Shown piece by piece: positions 1-7,854 of a stretch of DNA of 8,978 nt (position 1 is the stretch's first letter; every line of letters begins with the position of its first letter). A model generated the notes under the pieces. That model was not told the origin of the DNA, searched no databases, and worked only from the letters and a program-made list of their open reading frames with translations. The position numbers were made by a program, and so were the translations under genes. The DNA lies in the NCBI GenBank assembly GCA_030591105.1, contig JAUVBS010000060.1:1-8978 (forward strand), written 5' to 3'. Origin of the DNA: a bacterium. Lineage in GTDB: Bacteria; Krumholzibacteriota; Krumholzibacteriia; LZORAL124-64-63.

Positions 1-81
1 AGATCAATTTCTATCCAGGGTTCTTTATCTTCTTCAGAGGGTGACCAGGCATGCCCGACCCAATCGCCATTCACCACAGAA
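1..81 (-). other. Possible out-of-frame gene fragment at left edge (discoidin/F5-8C-like), overlapping the batD tail
   Basis: Read on the minus strand one base out of the batD frame (codons GTC 59-57, GAA 35-33, GAT 5-3), this stretch is open to the window edge and gives peptide-like text: NGDWVGHAWSPS followed by EEDKEPWIEID. The spacing of Gly-Asp, Trp and a final PWIEID resembles the core of discoidin/F5-8-type-C galactose-binding-like domains, where a similar PWIEIDLG-type strand is common. Codons here (GAA, AAA, ATA, ATT, GAT) are AT-ended, and positions 1-40 have only 15 G or C, unlike the GC-rich DNA from about 82 onward. No start codon with a good ribosome binding site is visible. It may be a fragment joined by deletion, insertion or misassembly, or an overlapping downstream gene. 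The domain resemblance is by eye and unproven. Confidence 0.4.
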
Positions 82-1578
82 CCGGCGCACCAGCAGTTGT
101 CGCCACACCCCCAGCGCGACGATCGGCAGTAATATCGCAGCCCACCAGTACCACAGCTCGGGTAGCGACCGCCAGCGCCGTCGGACACCGCCGGACACCG
201 GGTGCACGAAGGCTAGATCACGGCCAAGACGCGCGACTTCGCTGCGCAAGAAACCTGACATCTCGTCGCCCGCCACCGGTAGATCACTGGGCACAACCGT
301 CAGTACGCCGGGACGCGCGCGGGCCAACCGGTACCGCCCTTCATCGGGATCGAAGTAGCTCAATACGACCGTCGGCAGTGAATACGTACCCTCGCGGGTC
401 GGTACCAAGACCTTCTCAACCACGAGACGGCTACGCAATCGCTCGCCGGAAACGTCGACCTCCAGTTCCTCGGCGGCATCGTGCAGACGTATCGATTCGG
501 GCATATCAACCGGCAAATCGGCCAGACTTTTCAGGAAGCCATCGGCGCGTAGTACGATCTTCAGCCCGACCGCCTCACCGCGGGGTACGGTGCTGCGGTC
601 CACCTCCGCAGTCAAGCCGACCGCAGCGGCTACCACACCGGTGAATCCGGGCGGCCGTGGTGTCGGCAGCGGACGCACTTGGATGACGATCGGGTCGGTC
701 ACCAGCCGCCGCGGACCGGAGTGCCGCCGCCGCGAGAAGAACCGCCCGAACGGATCGTCGGGAAATGTCAACTCGGCAGGCTCGATGGTCAGCTCGCCCG
801 CACGGGCAGGAAACAGCGCGTACCGGATCTCGGTAACCTGGTAATTCATATTCCGCACGCGTGTACGGTAGTGGCGTTCGGGAGGCAGATCTTCACGCCA
901 GAAACCCTCGGTGCGCGGCGCCTTGTAAGTAGGATTCTCCCACGGCGTGATCCGTCGGTAGTACTTGAAGCTCAATACGATCTGTTCGCTGACATAGACC
1001 GCGGCACGGTCGACGCTCGTGGTGATGAAGACATCGTCTCCAGCTTGACCGCCGCCGCTCTTCTCACCACGCGACGCTGGCTCGCTAGCGGTGCGCCGTC
1101 CGGTGTCGGCAGAACGCTGCTGGCTGTCACTCGACTGACCAGCCGGCAGCACCTCGACGGTGATGGCGCGGGTCGTATATTCGTGGCCGTCGAGCTCGAT
1201 CTTCAACACCGGGATCTTGAAATCTGTTTGGCGCCGTACCTGTAAGTGGAAAACTGTGGTGACCGTAGCCTCGGTGCGGCCATCGCTGAAGACGAAGCTC
1301 TGGCTCGTCCCCCCCCGGTAGACTTCGACCCCCTCGATCTGTGGCTTCGCGACGGTCGGAGCACCGCCGAAGGATCCCTCGACAGTGATCGTCAATTCGA
1401 CCGTCTCGCCGACCGGTACGCGCTTGCGGTCGACTTCCGCCTTGACCGTGGTTGCCGCCGCCGCGCCGGCATCGACGACCACGATCAACGCTGCCCCCAT
1501 GAGTACGGCAGTCGCCCAGCGGCGAGCGACCGCGGTCGATCGGAGCCGATTCGTCGCGATCTGTTGCCGGCTCACCAT
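34..1578 (-). CDS. batD: BatD-like periplasmic membrane-anchored protein (oxygen tolerance/aerotolerance family)
   Basis: This is the last gene of the Bat operon, 514 residues. A long basic N-region and hydrophobic stretch (about residues 23-42, ending AGAAAA) form a signal peptide. Beta-rich modules follow: about 43-147 (starting TTVKAEVDRKRVPVGETVEL), a Ser/Gly/Gln-rich linker about 148-182, a second module from about 183 with the Trp/Tyr-rich segment YYRRITPWENP and an FGRFFSRRR basic patch, and a third starting GLTAEVDRSTVPRGEAV. One membrane helix lies near 475-493 (LWYWWAAILLPIVALGVW). This layout matches BatD proteins, predicted to sit mostly in the periplasm beside BatA and BatB. ATG 1578 overlaps the upstream stop by 7 nt (ATGGTGA); GTG 1575 is an alternative start with a 4-nt overlap. 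The tail after the helix (about 20 residues, ending CLVTL) is short and its final ~15 codons fall in AT-richer DNA, so the C-terminus may be truncated. A G8 run lies in the coding strand at 1316-1309. Confidence 0.85.
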   Translation of the reverse strand: MVSRQQIATNRLRSTAVARRWATAVLMGAALIVVVDAGAAAATTVKAEVDRKRVPVGETVELTITVEGSFGGAPTVAKPQIEGVEVYRGGTSQSFVFSDGRTEATVTTVFHLQVRRQTDFKIPVLKIELDGHEYTTRAITVEVLPAGQSSDSQQRSADTGRRTASEPASRGEKSGGGQAGDDVFITTSVDRAAVYVSEQIVLSFKYYRRITPWENPTYKAPRTEGFWREDLPPERHYRTRVRNMNYQVTEIRYALFPARAGELTIEPAELTFPDDPFGRFFSRRRHSGPRRLVTDPIVIQVRPLPTPRPPGFTGVVAAAVGLTAEVDRSTVPRGEAVGLKIVLRADGFLKSLADLPVDMPESIRLHDAAEELEVDVSGERLRSRLVVEKVLVPTREGTYSLPTVVLSYFDPDEGRYRLARARPGVLTVVPSDLPVAGDEMSGFLRSEVARLGRDLAFVHPVSGGVRRRWRSLPELWYWWAAILLPIVALGVWRQLLVRRFCGEWRLGRACLVTL

Positions 1579-3416
1579 CGTTTCCCGCTCGTGTTGCTTG
1601 GCTCTTGCAGCCGCTGTTGCACCGATCGTTTCAGTTGCTCCTCATCGTGGTCGAGCGCCCGCAGCAGCTGCAATGCCTGCTCGCGGGACAGCTGTTCTGC
1701 CGCGGCCTCGTCCGGCTCAGTCTGCGTCGGTGACTCCTGCGCATCCGGCGGCGACCCGTCCGGCGGCGACGAGTCCGACGTTTCTTGCTCGTCCTGGTCC
1801 TGCTGGTCCTGCTGATCCTGTTGATTTTGTTGGTCTCGTTGATCTTGTTGATCTTGTTGATCTTGCTGATCTTGCTGATCTTGCTGATCTTGCTGATCCG
1901 GTTGTTGCTCCTGGTTGTCCGGCGGCGGCTCGTCGAGTAGCCGTTGGGCAACCTCGAGGTTGAACAGTGCATCTTGCTGATCGGGATCCAGACCCAACGA
2001 GCGTCGTAACGCCTCGCTTGCTTGGGCCGCATCGCCGCTGGCCAGCAGGCTCGTACCGGCATTGTAGAAACTTTCGGCCCGTAGCTGCTCGTCCTCGGTC
2101 TGTCGCAGCGCGCGCCGGAACTCGATCACTGCGTCCTGATACCGCTCGAGTCGGTGCAGGGTTTCGCCGACGGCCAAGCTCAGCCGCGGATCGTCCGGGT
2201 CCAGGGCGCGGGCGGCCTCGAATTCCGGCAGAGCCCCTTCGTAGTCACCCGCGCGGTAGAGATCGCTCCCCCGCTCGGCATGCCGCGCGCCCGCGGGACG
2301 CCACACCGCCGCCGCGGCCACCGGCACAGGTGCGAGCAGAGACGACATCGTCAGCAGCATCGCCACAACCAACAATACCGGCGCCGAAATGATCGAGCCT
2401 GCTGCTGTGAGCGACGGACGCCGCGAGCGGATCAGCAGACGCACCCAGAAACAGACCAAGGCCAACATCAACGGCCAAGCGAAACGCTCCTCAAAAGCGG
2501 TGATGCGACGTTCCTGTAGGTCCCGCTCACCCAGCTGCGCAATCACCCCGCGTAACCGCTCGCCGGCCATACCGTCGACACCGACCCGAAACGAACTGCC
2601 GCCGCCGATGCCGGCCAGCGTTTCGAGAGCATGCAGATCCAGCCGGGTCATCACCACATTCCCATCGATATCGCGCAAGAAACCGTCGGGCCGTCCCTGC
2701 GCGTCATGAACCGGGATCAAGCCACCGGTCTCCTCGCCGATGCCGACCGGGATAACGCTGATACCGTCGGCGGCGCAGCGGCGCGCTTCCGCCTCCCAAT
2801 CCCCTTCGAGATCTTCTCCGTCGGTGACCAACAGGATTGCTTGGAACGCCTCGCCACGACCCTCAGCGGCGGTCAGTAGTTCGCGGCTGACCGCCAGAGC
2901 CGATGCGATGGCCGTTCCCTGGTACGAGATCATGTCCGGCTCTGCCATACGTAGAAACAGGCTCGCGGTTCCGTAGTCGAGGGTCAAGGGACACTGCACG
3001 AACGCAGCCCCCGCGAATAGAACCAGACCGACCCGACCGCGGTCGTGGTGGGCCAAGAAACGGCCTAGCTCTCCCTTGGCGCGCTCGAGACGGCTGGGCG
3101 GCACATCCTCGGCGAGCATCGAGTTGGAGATGTCCAGAGCGATGACGATATCGGTACCTTTTTGCGTGACAGTCACTTCGCTGGCGCCCCACTGGGGACG
3201 GGCGAGGGCTATGATCAGCCAAAACAGACCGCAGTAGGTCAGGAAGCGGCGCCACGGCTGCAGACGCGGGTTGAGTCCCTCGATGTGTTCGGGGCCGCGC
3301 CGGCCGAACAGATCGGCCAGCCGGCGGCGGGCGGTGCGGTCGCTGGCGCGTAACAACAGCACCAAGAGCGGCAACGCCAACAAGAGCAACAGCCACTGCG
3401 ACGCGGCAAATCTCAC
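1572..3416 (-). CDS. BatB/BatC fusion: VWA domain, TPR repeats and DQQ-rich tail
   Basis: The protein has 614 residues from GTG 3416. That start has AGGAGGT (3427-3421) four bases upstream, and its GTGA overlaps the batA stop; the frame extends further up to 3491 but would run deep into batA. Two N-terminal membrane helices (about 8-23 and 59-73) precede a VWA domain (about 88-300) with a complete metal site: D95-x-S97-x-S99, T168 and D199 (VTDGED). Two more helices (about 313-330 and 343-363) lead to TPR-like repeats (about 382-480), a tail of twelve DQQ-type units (about 506-541), an acidic Ser/Pro stretch and a helical C-terminus (LSREQALQLLRALDHDEEQ) ending in Trp, as in BatC proteins. 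The N-terminal half corresponds to BatB and the C-terminal half to BatC, separate genes in some bacteria and fused in others. The TPR part is probably periplasmic. It likely partners BatA and BatD and may be a client of the MoxR ATPase; this role is inferred. Confidence 0.88.
   Translation of the reverse strand: MRFAASQWLLLLLALPLLVLLLRASDRTARRRLADLFGRRGPEHIEGLNPRLQPWRRFLTYCGLFWLIIALARPQWGASEVTVTQKGTDIVIALDISNSMLAEDVPPSRLERAKGELGRFLAHHDRGRVGLVLFAGAAFVQCPLTLDYGTASLFLRMAEPDMISYQGTAIASALAVSRELLTAAEGRGEAFQAILLVTDGEDLEGDWEAEARRCAADGISVIPVGIGEETGGLIPVHDAQGRPDGFLRDIDGNVVMTRLDLHALETLAGIGGGSSFRVGVDGMAGERLRGVIAQLGERDLQERRITAFEERFAWPLMLALVCFWVRLLIRSRRPSLTAAGSIISAPVLLVVAMLLTMSSLLAPVPVAAAAVWRPAGARHAERGSDLYRAGDYEGALPEFEAARALDPDDPRLSLAVGETLHRLERYQDAVIEFRRALRQTEDEQLRAESFYNAGTSLLASGDAAQASEALRRSLGLDPDQQDALFNLEVAQRLLDEPPPDNQEQQPDQQDQQDQQDQQDQQDQQDQRDQQNQQDQQDQQDQDEQETSDSSPPDGSPPDAQESPTQTEPDEAAAEQLSREQALQLLRALDHDEEQLKRSVQQRLQEPSNTSGKRW
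1796..1903 (-). repeat. Tandem 9-bp repeat (12 units) encoding the DQQ tail of BatB/C
   Basis: Twelve consecutive 9-nt units with plus-strand consensus gatcttgct run without interruption. The six units 1841-1894 differ only at the eighth base, including four identical copies (1859-1894); units at 1796-1840 have more substitutions (ggtcctgct, gattttgtt, ggtctcgtt). On the coding strand they read as Asp-Gln-Gln, with single DQR and NQQ variants. The unit length is a multiple of three, so gain or loss of copies changes tail length without breaking the frame. The near-identical block suggests recent expansion. Confidence 0.95.
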
Positions 3417-4399
3417 GGCAACCTCCTGAGCCAGGTCGCACAGAGCAGCGCCTCGACCAGCAGCAAGACCAGAGCCGGGCCGGCGTACCACCCCATCAGT
3501 TCGCGGTGGTAAGTACTGACGAGCGTCTCGTTACGCGTGGTCTCCAGCCTATCGATGGTCGCGAAGATTCCCGTTAGAGCCTCGGGGTCAGTGGCACGGA
3601 ACATCTCACCCCCGGTGGTCGCCGCGATTCTGCGGAGCAATTCCTCGTCGATCTTCGTTTCCATGGGACGTGTGCGGCGCCCGAAGATCGGGTCGTCCAC
3701 CGGATAGGGTGCCACACCCTCGCGTCCGATGGCCACGGTGTAAACACGCACGTCGAGAGTCCGTGCTAGTTCAGCTGCGGTCTCCGGCTCAAGCGTCGAG
3801 TCGTTGTTCAGACCGTCGGTCAACAGAATCACCACTTTGCTCTCGGCGTCGGAGTCCTTCAACCGGTTCACTGCAGTCGCTAAACCGAGACCGATGGCCG
3901 TTCCGTCGTCGATCATCCCGACAGCAACCTCGTCGAGGAATTCGAGCAATACCCGGTGGTCGAGGGTAAGTGGGCACTGGGTGAAGGCCTTTGCAGCGAA
4001 CAACACCAGCCCGGCGCGGTCGTGGGGTCGGCCCGCGATGAAGTCGCGGATCACCCGCTTCGCCGCTCCGAGTCGATCCTCGGGCTCGAAGTCCAGGGCG
4101 CGCATGCTGCCGCTGATGTCCAGCGCCACGACGATGTCGATCCCCTCCCCTGCAACCTGTTGGCTCAGATGCGACACGCGGGGGCGAGCGAGGGCGATCA
4201 CCATCAGGACCATCGCCAACACAGTCAGCCAAGGCGACAGTTTACGCAGACGGACACGGAAGCTACCGCTGCTCGGCAGTAACGAGAGCCGCGAGTGGCG
4301 CAACGCCTCCGGTTGGTGGTTGGACCGACGGTGTAACCAGAAACCGATGACCACCGGCACTAGCAATAACAACGCCCATGGTCGGGCCAGTTCGATCAA
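3413..4399 (-). CDS. batA: BatA-like VWA-domain inner-membrane protein
   Basis: The protein has 328 residues from TTG 4399, preceded by GGAGGT (4410-4405) with a 5-nt spacer; the TTGA start overlaps the upstream stop. An in-frame upstream start at 4486 would add 29 residues (VLRTGSCGGIERHG) that look like readthrough of the neighbouring gene, whereas MIELARPWALLLL is a typical Bat-family N-terminus. Two membrane helices (about 7-22 and 56-71) are followed by a cytosol- or periplasm-facing VWA domain (about 87-285) with an intact metal site: D94-x-S96-x-S98, T167 in DDGTA, and D195 in LLTDG. A C-terminal helix (about 304-323) anchors the end. It belongs to the BatA/BatB group of the aerotolerance operon and is likely to pair with the VWA domain of the following gene. 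Its 3' end overlaps that gene by 4 nt (GTGA). The molecular function of the family is not well established. Confidence 0.9.
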   Translation of the reverse strand: MIELARPWALLLLVPVVIGFWLHRRSNHQPEALRHSRLSLLPSSGSFRVRLRKLSPWLTVLAMVLMVIALARPRVSHLSQQVAGEGIDIVVALDISGSMRALDFEPEDRLGAAKRVIRDFIAGRPHDRAGLVLFAAKAFTQCPLTLDHRVLLEFLDEVAVGMIDDGTAIGLGLATAVNRLKDSDAESKVVILLTDGLNNDSTLEPETAAELARTLDVRVYTVAIGREGVAPYPVDDPIFGRRTRPMETKIDEELLRRIAATTGGEMFRATDPEALTGIFATIDRLETTRNETLVSTYHRELMGWYAGPALVLLLVEALLCATWLRRLP

Positions 4400-5634
4400 C
4401 GTGCACCTCCGGTGGGTCCGGCCGATGCCGTGTCGCTCGATCCCACCACAACTACCGGTCCGTAGCACTGTTGCAACTGCACCCACGCCTGCTCGGCTGC
4501 CAGACGCAACGACGCAGCAACCGGAGTGATCACCTCGTCACAGCGATCCTGACTGATCAGCGCGATGGCGCGTGCCATCTGCGCCCGGCAAATGTCACGT
4601 GCGATCGGGTCGGGCCGATACCGACGTTCGTCGCCGGCGCGTATCAACTCGGCATAGCCGGTAAGATCAGCTGTCGAGTAGCCAAGCCGTACGCCCGCCG
4701 GTACGATCTCAGTCGCCGTCAACTCGCCCGCCGGCAGGTGGAAGCGATCCCGCAGAAAAACGCGGACCACCTTGATCAGACGATCCAGATATGCGTGTTC
4801 GTCTCCGCGGGCGGTTAGCTCAGCCTGCTCCAACTCCCACAACGCCACGGCCGCAGCGAGGTCTGGCGGCGGCGCCAACGGTCGGTCGGCCGGAACCGCA
4901 CGCAGCCGGCGTTGGCGGCGCCACAGCCACCGGATCACCAGCGCCAAAAGGAGCGCGACGACGCCCGCGGCCAGCAGCGCGGCGGCATGCCACCCCAGCG
5001 TCCGCGGTTCACGAATCGCCGCGATCTGATCCGTACCGACGGTGCGACCGAACACCTGCACCACCGCCGACGTGAGGCCAGACCGGCTTGGCGTCGCGGC
5101 GCCGGACGATCCGTCTGTTTCTTCGCCACGCTGCGACGCCCAGACCGCGACGAATGGGCCGACGCGGTAGATACGTAACGGAATCTCGGCTCGCCAACCG
5201 TCCGGTATCGGCGGCGACGTAGCCGGTCCGCCTATCCCGGTATCGGTACGCCCCAAGCCGGAACCGCGGCCGTTTCGCTCCTCGCCGGTTGCCGCCAGCT
5301 CGACCCAGGCCGCAGCGAAGCGCAGCGAGTCCGGCGCAAACCCATCTACGGGGTGGGGATATTCGATGGTCAGATAGGCCAAATCGCCGAACTGCAACGT
5401 GTCCGGCCACACCTCGAAGGCCAGGGGAACGGGCCACCGGTTCGGTCCGGTGACCAGTAGCCGCGCGGTATCTTGGTCCGTAGACGCCGGCGGCCGCAGC
5501 GCCGTGCCGGGCGGGACCGTCACCGGGACACCGGACCGCGGTGGAGTCTGCAGAGCTTGTGCCTTCGCCGCACCGAGCGGCGCCAGCAGCAGCAGCAGCG
5601 CGACGGCGACCAGTACGACACGATCGAGCCGCAT
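4396..5634 (-). CDS. Membrane-anchored Bat-operon protein, DUF4381-like
   Basis: The protein has 412 residues and begins at ATG 5634, one base into the DUF58 stop (TGATG), with GGGGGA (5647-5642) seven bases upstream. It has a signal peptide with a Leu-rich core (about 7-19, cleavage probably near AKA at 23-25), an extracytoplasmic beta-like region (about 60-200), a single membrane helix (about 215-238) followed by a basic stop-transfer WRRQRRLR, and a cytoplasmic alpha-helical part (about 255-380). The cytoplasmic part contains AYLDRLIKVVRVFLRDRF and GELTATEIVPAG, matching the helical pattern of DUF4381-type proteins that sit between DUF58 and VWA genes in Bat operons. The extracytoplasmic region has a Gly/Arg-rich loop (about 117-140) and no recognised motif. 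Its role is unknown; position suggests it connects the cytoplasmic MoxR/DUF58 side with periplasmic BatA-D. The family name is by eye and moderately certain; the gene and topology are well supported. Confidence 0.8.
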   Translation of the reverse strand: MRLDRVVLVAVALLLLLAPLGAAKAQALQTPPRSGVPVTVPPGTALRPPASTDQDTARLLVTGPNRWPVPLAFEVWPDTLQFGDLAYLTIEYPHPVDGFAPDSLRFAAAWVELAATGEERNGRGSGLGRTDTGIGGPATSPPIPDGWRAEIPLRIYRVGPFVAVWASQRGEETDGSSGAATPSRSGLTSAVVQVFGRTVGTDQIAAIREPRTLGWHAAALLAAGVVALLLALVIRWLWRRQRRLRAVPADRPLAPPPDLAAAVALWELEQAELTARGDEHAYLDRLIKVVRVFLRDRFHLPAGELTATEIVPAGVRLGYSTADLTGYAELIRAGDERRYRPDPIARDICRAQMARAIALISQDRCDEVITPVAASLRLAAEQAWVQLQQCYGPVVVVGSSDTASAGPTGGAR

Positions 5635-6560
5635 CAGCGCATCCCCCGGCGAATCCGTCCGGCCCGTTCGACGAAAAATTTCTGCAGCGGTTCGACGTAC
5701 GAGCGCGAAGCATCAATGTCGACCAGGTCGACCTTGAGTGCCCGCAACCGCCGCTCGAGGACCGTGTCGTGTTGTCGCGCTCGTTGCGCAAGGATTTCGG
5801 TCGTCTGCCGATCGGAGGTATCGACCAGCGCCGTACGTCCGGTTTCGGCGTCTTGCCACCGCACCAGACCGACCGACGGCAACTGTGTTTCGCGCGGATC
5901 ACGCACCCGTACTGCGACACAATCGTGCCGGCGAGCCACCGGCCGCAGGCTAGTTGTGAAATCGTCGGCCCAGAAGTCCGAGACGATGAACACCGTCGCG
6001 CGTCGCTTGAGTACCGAGCCGAGCAACTGGAGCGGCGCATCCAGATCGGTCCCGCGACCCTGGGGCCGATAGGTGAGCAATTCGCGGATCAACCGCAGTA
6101 CATGGGTGCGGCCCTTGGCCGGCGGGATGTATTTCTCCACCCGATCGCTGAACAACACCAAGCCAACCTTGTCTTGGTTACTGATCGCCGCAAACGCAAG
6201 CACGCCGGCGAGTTCGGCAACGATCTCCGCCTTGTTACGGCGACCGGAACCGAAACGGCCACTACCGCTCACGTCGGCGGCCAGCATGACTGTCAATTCG
6301 CGTTCTTCGTCGAAGAGCTTGACGTACGGCTGGCCGGTGCGCGCGGTAACGTTCCAGTCGATGGTACGGATATCGTCACCCGGAACATACTCGCGCACTT
6401 CGCGGAACTCGATACCGAGCCCTTTGAACACTGAGTGATAAACGCCACCAAAGGTCTCCTCCACCAGACGCCGGGTACGGATCTCGATCCGACGCACAGC
6501 GGCGAAGATCTCCGGTGGGATCGCTGAATTCGTCCGGTTGTCGCCAGGACGTGCGCTCAC
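5634..6560 (-). CDS. DUF58 domain protein (VWA-like, cytoplasmic partner of MoxR)
   Basis: The protein has 308 residues. It starts at GTG 6560, with AAAGGAG (6576-6570) nine bases upstream; a closer ATG at 6565 reads only Met-Ser-stop and cannot encode this protein. The DUF58 signature is at about 49-74: GIEFREVREYVPGDD then IRTIDWNVTAR. A VWA-like fold follows with a near-canonical metal site: D96-x-S98-x-S100 (DVSGSG), T171 in GRGTDL, and D195 in IVSDFW. No membrane segment is visible, so it is the short soluble form of DUF58; longer family members carry two N-terminal helices. DUF58 proteins are almost always encoded directly after moxR and are thought to be partners or substrates of the MoxR ATPase. 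The gene lies 49 nt after moxR, and its stop overlaps the next start. Confidence 0.92.
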   Translation of the reverse strand: MSARPGDNRTNSAIPPEIFAAVRRIEIRTRRLVEETFGGVYHSVFKGLGIEFREVREYVPGDDIRTIDWNVTARTGQPYVKLFDEERELTVMLAADVSGSGRFGSGRRNKAEIVAELAGVLAFAAISNQDKVGLVLFSDRVEKYIPPAKGRTHVLRLIRELLTYRPQGRGTDLDAPLQLLGSVLKRRATVFIVSDFWADDFTTSLRPVARRHDCVAVRVRDPRETQLPSVGLVRWQDAETGRTALVDTSDRQTTEILAQRARQHDTVLERRLRALKVDLVDIDASRSYVEPLQKFFVERAGRIRRGMR

Positions 6561-6609
6561 GACATCGCGCTCCTTTCAGCCGTGCTCAGCCGGCTTCGGT
6601 CACCGCCGA

Positions 6610-7596
<987 letters not shown>

Positions 7597-7749
7597 GTAC
7601 CACCTTCTGTCTGTAGAGAACCGACCTTCGGCACACCGGCGAGGGCCGACCTGTGGGTGCTTCTGCGACAATCAGCCGAGGGCGCATACACCCGACGGAG
7701 CGAGTGGTTCCCGGCCGGTAGCCGGATCGGTGCGCCGCGTGCCGAGCAG

Positions 7750-7779
7750 AAGATAAGCCATGGCGTTTTCTCTTGCCAA
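7750..7779 (-). promoter_or_regulatory. Candidate sigma-70-type promoter of the moxR-bat operon
   Basis: On the minus strand, TTGGCA (7779-7774, five of six matches to TTGACA) is separated by 18 nt from TATCTT (7755-7750, four of six matches to TATAAT). Transcription would start near 7743, giving a leader of about 145 nt before the moxR ATG. No other pair in the 258-nt gap looked better by eye. The -35 box coincides with the candidate plus-strand -35. Promoter calls by eye in GC-rich genomes are uncertain. Confidence 0.35.
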
Positions 7780-7801
7780 CGGCGATGAAAGGCCTTTCAA
7801 T
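7773..7801 (+). promoter_or_regulatory. Candidate sigma-70-type promoter of the DUF507 genes
   Basis: TTGCCA (7773-7778, five of six to TTGACA) and TTCAAT (7796-7801, four of six to TATAAT) are separated by 17 nt, the optimal spacing. Transcription would begin near 7808, leaving a leader of about 47 nt before the TTG start. The box overlaps the minus-strand -35 and a 14-bp palindrome fills the end of the spacer and most of the -10. Confidence 0.35.
7786..7799. promoter_or_regulatory. Perfect 14-bp palindrome, possible operator
   Basis: TGAAAGGCCTTTCA is identical to its reverse complement over all 14 positions; the next flanking bases (A on both sides) do not pair. It lies just downstream of the shared -35 region and overlaps the candidate plus-strand -10 (7796-7801), a typical place for a dimeric repressor to bind. 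It could also be chance or a restriction-related site (it contains AGGCCT). No regulator gene is present in the window. Confidence 0.35.
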
Positions 7802-7854
7802 GAACGAGCCCAGGCGAACGGGTCCGTAGCGGCGAAAAAACGGAAAGGATCACC

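Noticed and set aside
1385..2062. Long open frames on both strands over the repeat, including a plus-strand frame with VDL/ADL repeats and a minus-strand frame with ISK/INK repeats.
   Set aside because: A 9-bp repeat without stops is open in all frames; these frames overlap the well-supported BatB/C and BatD genes and lack ribosome sites and family-like sequence outside the repeat.
3804..4529. A 241-codon plus-strand frame across batA.
   Set aside because: It is antisense to batA, whose VWA metal-site motifs and membrane helices are clear; the plus-strand product is Arg/Ser/Thr-rich with no domain, typical of a GC-rich shadow frame.
5584..5598. Five CAG triplets on the plus strand, a possible microsatellite.
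   Set aside because: They encode the Leu run of the signal peptide in the DUF4381-like gene (CTG codons) and are too few to stand out.
6578..6595. Inverted repeat AGCCG...CGGCT in the moxR-DUF58 gap, a possible terminator or attenuator.
   Set aside because: The stem is only 5 bp with an 8-nt loop and no T-run follows; too weak to call.
7711..7725. Short inverted repeat CCGGC-cggta-GCCGG in the moxR leader.
   Set aside because: A 5-bp GC stem is expected by chance in such GC-rich DNA; no riboswitch-like conserved core is visible.
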